Origin: Liolophura sinensis
Taxonomy: Eukaryota > Mollusca > Polyplacophora > Chitonida > Chitonidae
Reading direction: 5' to 3'
DNA: 64,000 bases
Assembly (NCBI RefSeq): GCF_032854445.1
Contig: NC_088303.1
Span: forward strand, 17,367,501-17,431,500
In this document: in pieces, positions 60,601 to 64,000 of the stretch
Position numbering within the stretch: position 1 is the stretch's first letter
Layout of the letters: every line of letters begins with the position of its first letter
Made by a program: the position numbers and the translations under genes
The notes under the pieces: model-generated
Database searches by the model: none
What the model was told of the DNA's origin: nothing
The model's input: the letters and a program-made list of their open reading frames with translations, nothing else

Positions 60601-63600
60601 TTAGGGGGTGAGAGGAGGATCTGAGAGATAATCTGAACGTTATCCCCATCACAGACAGGATGAGACATTGAGGGGTGGGCAGTGGGAATGGATTAGGGGA
60701 TGTGGATGGTATGAGAGACAATCGGAACGTTATCCCCATTACAGACAGGATGAGACATTGAGGGGTGGGCAGTGGGAACGGATTAGGGGATGTGGATGGT
60801 GTGAGAGATAATCTGAACATTATTCCCAACACGTACAGGATGAGACATTGAGGGGTGGGGAGTGGGAACAGATTATGGGGGTGAGAGGAGGAACTGAGAG
60901 ATAATCTAAACATTATTCCCATCATGATGTACAGGATGAGACATTGAGGGGTGGGGAGTGGGAACGGATTAGGGGATGTGGATGGTTGAGAGATAATCTG
61001 AACATTATTCCCATAATGTACAGGGTGAGACATTGAGGGGTGGGAAGTGGGAACAGATTATGGGGGTGAGTGGATGGTATGAGAGACAATGTGAACGTTA
61101 TCCCCATCACAGACAGGGTGAGACATTGAGGGGTGGGGAGTGGGAACAGATTAGGGGATGTGGATCGTGTGAGAGATAATCTGAACATTATCCCCATAAT
61201 GTACAGGGTGAGACATTGAGGGGTGGGGAGTGGGAACAGATTAGGGGGTGAGAGGAGGATCTGAGAGATAATCTGAACGTTATCCCCATCACAGACAGGG
61301 TGAGACATTGAGGGGTGGGGAGTGGGAACAGATTAGGGGATGTGGATCGTGTGAGAGATAATCTGAACATTATCCCCATAATGTACAGGGTGAGACATTG
61401 AGGGGTTGGGAGTGGGAACAGATAAGGGGGTGAGAGGAGGATCTGAGAGATAATCTGAACGTTATCCCCATCACAGACAGGGTGAGACATTGAGGGGTGG
61501 GGAGTGGGAACAGATTATGGGGGTGAGAGGAGGATCTGAGAGAGAATCTGAACGTTATCCCCATCACAGACAGGGTGAGACATTGAAGCGTGGGGAGTGG
61601 GAACGGATTAGGGGATGTGGATCGTGTGAGAGATAATCTGAACATTATTCCCAACACATACAGGGTGAAACATTGAGGGGTGGGGAGTGGGAACAGATAA
61701 GGGGGTGAGTGGAGGATCTGAGAGGTTTCTAAGGAATAATTTTTATAGTAACATTCAAACAAGTCAAGTGAATAAAATTTCAAGGAGGGTCTTGTTTTTA
61801 TTTCGTACAGGTATATATGGTGTAGGCAAAGCAGCCATCCATGAACCAGCACTGGCTGTCCTTAGTCACACACCAGAGGGAGCCACTAAGTCTATAGCCT
61901 GGGTCGGCAAGGGGATCGTGTATGATACTGGTGGACTTTGTATCAAGGCTAAGGTAAACGTGATGATAGGACCAGCAAATGAAAGATGTGGTTTGGTACT
62001 TAAGATACTTTGTAGGATTGTCTTTAGTCCTTAAAACTGGAACAGTAGGAAACAAAATCAGATAGTGTACTACTGGTGTTCAGTTGACATACAGAAAAAA
62101 TTTGAATTGTATACTCACCAAAAGAGGTCTGATTTTGTAGTAATAAATGCTGTCTGCCAAATACAGCCTTTTGTCAGAAAGTTTATTAGACTTTTCAAGT
62201 GCAAAGTTATGAACTTTTATGTGTGTTTGTTGACAGACAAGCATGCTGGGAATGAAGAGAGACTGTGGAGGAGCTGCTGCTATGTTGGGGGCATTCTATG
62301 CAGCTGTCAAACTGGTATGTCATGTGAACACCTAATAAGTTCATTTCCACTTGTAATCTTTCAGTTGACAGCCTTGTGTCAGTACAAGACTGCTTAGGTA
62401 GCCTAATGATTTGAGCGTCCACCTCGAAGTCGGAAGACAAAGGATTAAACCCATCAGGTCATACCAAAGTGGTACTTGTTGCTGCCTCGGTTGGCACTCA
62501 GCACTGAGAGGATAGAGCAAGGAAACGGGAGTGGTTGGCCCCATGTCGGTATAATGTAACTGGGTGGGGTTTCATGTCTTTGACATGTTACTTCAGTGGT
62601 GGGAGCAATTTGGTGGCATTAACTCCTGTCATGATATGTCTGAAAAATTGTTAAGTACGATGTTAAGACCCAAACATACATACATATTTCAGTACATAAT
62701 AGGGTGTGGCCAAAATTTTAAGACCATTCACCGGTCTTTACACATTGTCCGATTTAAGGTACTTTTGACTGGTGAAACCGTACTAGGTTGCCATCAACAC
62801 ATACTCCAGAACCAAATCTTTCGGGTGCGGCCTTATGTTAGCCTAAGACAAAGAGATTAGAGTTCTGTACTGTGCGTGTGCATACTGTATATATATGTAA
62901 AGACATGCATTTGTGAAAAGCCTTTACACAATACGAAAAGTATTGACCGAGATGTGACCAAAATGTACAGGTGTGGTGGAGGGGCGCATGTCATATAATA
63001 AATCAGGAAATCTTGATTATCAGGATGTGTGTATGTAGGCATTATGTACATATACTGCATGTTTGTCATTGAAGGGTTTCACTGAGAACCTACACTGTGT
63101 GCTGTGTCTGGCAGAAAATGCTGTAGGGCCCAATGCCGTTAGACCAGATGATATTCTCAAACTCTATTCTGGCAGGTAGGCAGTTGCTTAGTCTTTGTAC
63201 TGTTGGAATGATAGCACTATAGTTTTCATATTGTGGTGTTAAATGGCACATGGAATTTTGGTTATTTTTTATTTCTTGTAAATCTAGGACATGACAGTAA
63301 ATCATCTAAAAATGGTTATTTCTTCAAGCTGTGTACCTGGAATAATTTCCTTTTGATCATCAGTATTCATACCTGGGTTAATAAAGTTCAGAATCCATGA
63401 CTATTTTTAGCTCAAGTTTTCTTGCTGTGGAATGTTTTGCTGGGGTTGGTGTGATAAAAAGGAACAGATTATTTCTCAAAAAATACATATATATATATGT
63501 CTGATAGTATTAATGGGCATGTCAGTGTTACTTATACCTTCTTTTCACCTGTTTATTACCAGGACTGTTGAGATTAACAACACAGATGCAGAGGGCCGTC

Positions 63601-63617
63601 TCGTCCTTGGGGATGGG
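57655..63617 (+). CDS. NPEPL1: NPEPL1, M17 leucyl aminopeptidase-like (first eight coding exons, 3' end outside window)
   Basis: Putative dimetal aminopeptidase of peptidase family M17. Coding exons: 57655-57801, 58171-58353, 58852-59109, 59793-59874, 61811-61953, 62237-62314, 63075-63175, 63563-63617. All are GT-AG and in phase, giving 349 residues of an expected 520 or so. Exon 1 starts MSVTLRYSSDLATSDPQHNP; this ATG is chosen because it aligns with the human start. Conserved text: PRVTEE, PTDSCPLWLNNATVAALPTK, CSRHNTPS, IYGVGKAAIHEPALAVLSHT, WVGKGIVYDTGGLCIKAK, GMKRDCGGAAAMLGAF, CLAENAVGPNAVRPDDI and the M17 signature NNTDAEGRLVL. Predicted metal and catalytic residues Lys257, Asp262, Lys269, Asp280, Asp339, Glu341 and Arg343 keep the spacing of bovine LAP (5, 12, 23, 82, 84, 86). 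All are present, so activity is plausible. Intron 4 contains the 91-bp minisatellite. Confidence 0.96.
59474..59731 (+). repeat. SINE-A with perfect 13-bp target duplication, NPEPL1 intron 3
   Basis: TTTTCCATGTTTT occurs at 59461-59473 and 59732-59744. The element lacks the first 12 bp of the head and begins GCTCAGTTGGTTAGCGTGCT. Confidence 0.96.
59875..61712 (+). repeat. Minisatellite of about 91 bp, about 20 units, derived from the NPEPL1 exon 4/intron 4 border
   Basis: Each unit carries GAGACATTGAGGGGTGGG, GGGAACNGATTANGGG and GAGAGATAATCTGAACNTTA. I count this block 20 times between about 59930 and 61665, with spacing of 88-98 bp. The exon 4 end itself (AACATTATCCCAACGATAAT, then GGCACTGAGGGAAAAGGGAT, TAGGAG and donor GTGAGTGGAGAATCTGAGAG) aligns with a unit from end to end. 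The array begins directly at that border. Segment 60282-60668 is repeated almost exactly at 60922-61308, a 640-bp seven-unit duplication. Open minus-strand frames across the array (rich in PFPLPTPQC) follow from the repeat and are not genes. Confidence 0.93.
62394..62688 (+). repeat. SINE-B subtype copy, NPEPL1 intron 6
   Basis: Head TAGGTAGCCTAATGATTTGA, then GCGTCCACCTCGAAGTCGGA; body CTCAGCACTGAGAGGATAGA; tail TGAAAAATTGTTAAGTACGA followed by an ACATACATACAT run. It resembles the 51001-51307 copy more than the 14325 copy. Confidence 0.82.
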
Positions 63618-64000
63618 GTAAGGTTGTTCACCTAGATGTCAGCAGAGGCTGGACCTATGGCACTGAACCATACATTAGCTTTTTTTGTTTTATTCAAGTT
63701 TTTTTAGTCTTAGTTCAGTAGTGCATGTTAGACTAAATGTAAATTAATAATTGAGACTGACTACACCATAAAGACTTATGTCAGTTTCATGTACATATGT
63801 AGTTGCCATGAAATGAACCGAGCTGAAGACTGTCATTATCTATATCAGCAAGCTGTATAAGAGTTCTTTTTTGGTTTTAGTTTAAGGCTGTCTTGATTCA
63901 TTAGACAAATTTACACTGAAACGTTGAGGCTGATAGAGAGCTGAACTATTCTATGCCTGTGTATTTTAGCACTAAAGAGTGGTGTAACTTCATTGTCATG
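63618..64000 (+). other. NPEPL1 intron 8, continuing past the window
   Basis: The donor GTAAGG follows NTDAEGRLVLGDG. No further exon is visible before the edge. Confidence 0.6.

Noticed and set aside
59824-61852. Long minus-strand proteins of 100-189 residues rich in PFPLPTPQC
   Set aside because: They are open only because the 91-bp array lacks stops in those frames. They overlap NPEPL1 intron 4 and exon 5 antisense and repeat the same peptide.

Overview
This is animal nuclear DNA. Coding sequence is sparse, split into short exons with GT-AG borders and canonical phases, and set in AT-rich introns full of short retroposons, foldback elements and minisatellites. The protein sequences and the two tRNA-headed SINE families (3' ends built around a TTGAGTACGGCGTAAA-like block, tails of AAAT or CACT repeats) suggest a lophotrochozoan, most likely a mollusc. 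No species can be named from the sequence alone. A 200-bp run of N (25322-25521) shows this is a draft scaffold.

Layout. 1011-6214 (+): the last three coding exons of METTL3, the catalytic subunit of the mRNA m6A methyltransferase. 7583-10252 (-): an uninterrupted 889-codon gene for a divergent orphan seven-helix receptor with a third intracellular loop of about 600 residues. 10253-29635: about 19 kb with no recognisable host gene, holding a decayed APE-type LINE, SINEs, a Mutator-like foldback element nested in a SINE, an 18-copy 37-bp minisatellite and a scaffold gap flanked by permuted duplicates. 29636-36215 (+): a complete six-exon purine nucleoside phosphorylase (PNP). 45163-55258 (-): a complete five-exon gigaxonin gene (GAN, BTB-BACK-Kelch), including a 134-bp first-Kelch exon that contains no long ATG-started ORF, and an apparent 1-bp deletion in a G homopolymer at the end of the BACK exon. 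57655-63617 (+): the first eight coding exons of NPEPL1, an M17 leucyl aminopeptidase-like protein, running off the right edge. GAN and NPEPL1 are divergent and share an intergenic region.

The host genes are unrelated housekeeping or regulatory genes, not an operon or pathway. The most unusual structure is in NPEPL1 intron 4: about 20 tandem units of roughly 91 bp that appear to be decayed copies of the 3' end of exon 4 plus its splice donor, with a later 640-bp (seven-unit) duplication inside the array. Other points are the receptor, the hairpin-forming 37-bp satellite, the nested foldback element, and a 3' domain shared by the two SINE families. I saw no prokaryotic-type system, CRISPR array, virus-like gene or toxin gene.
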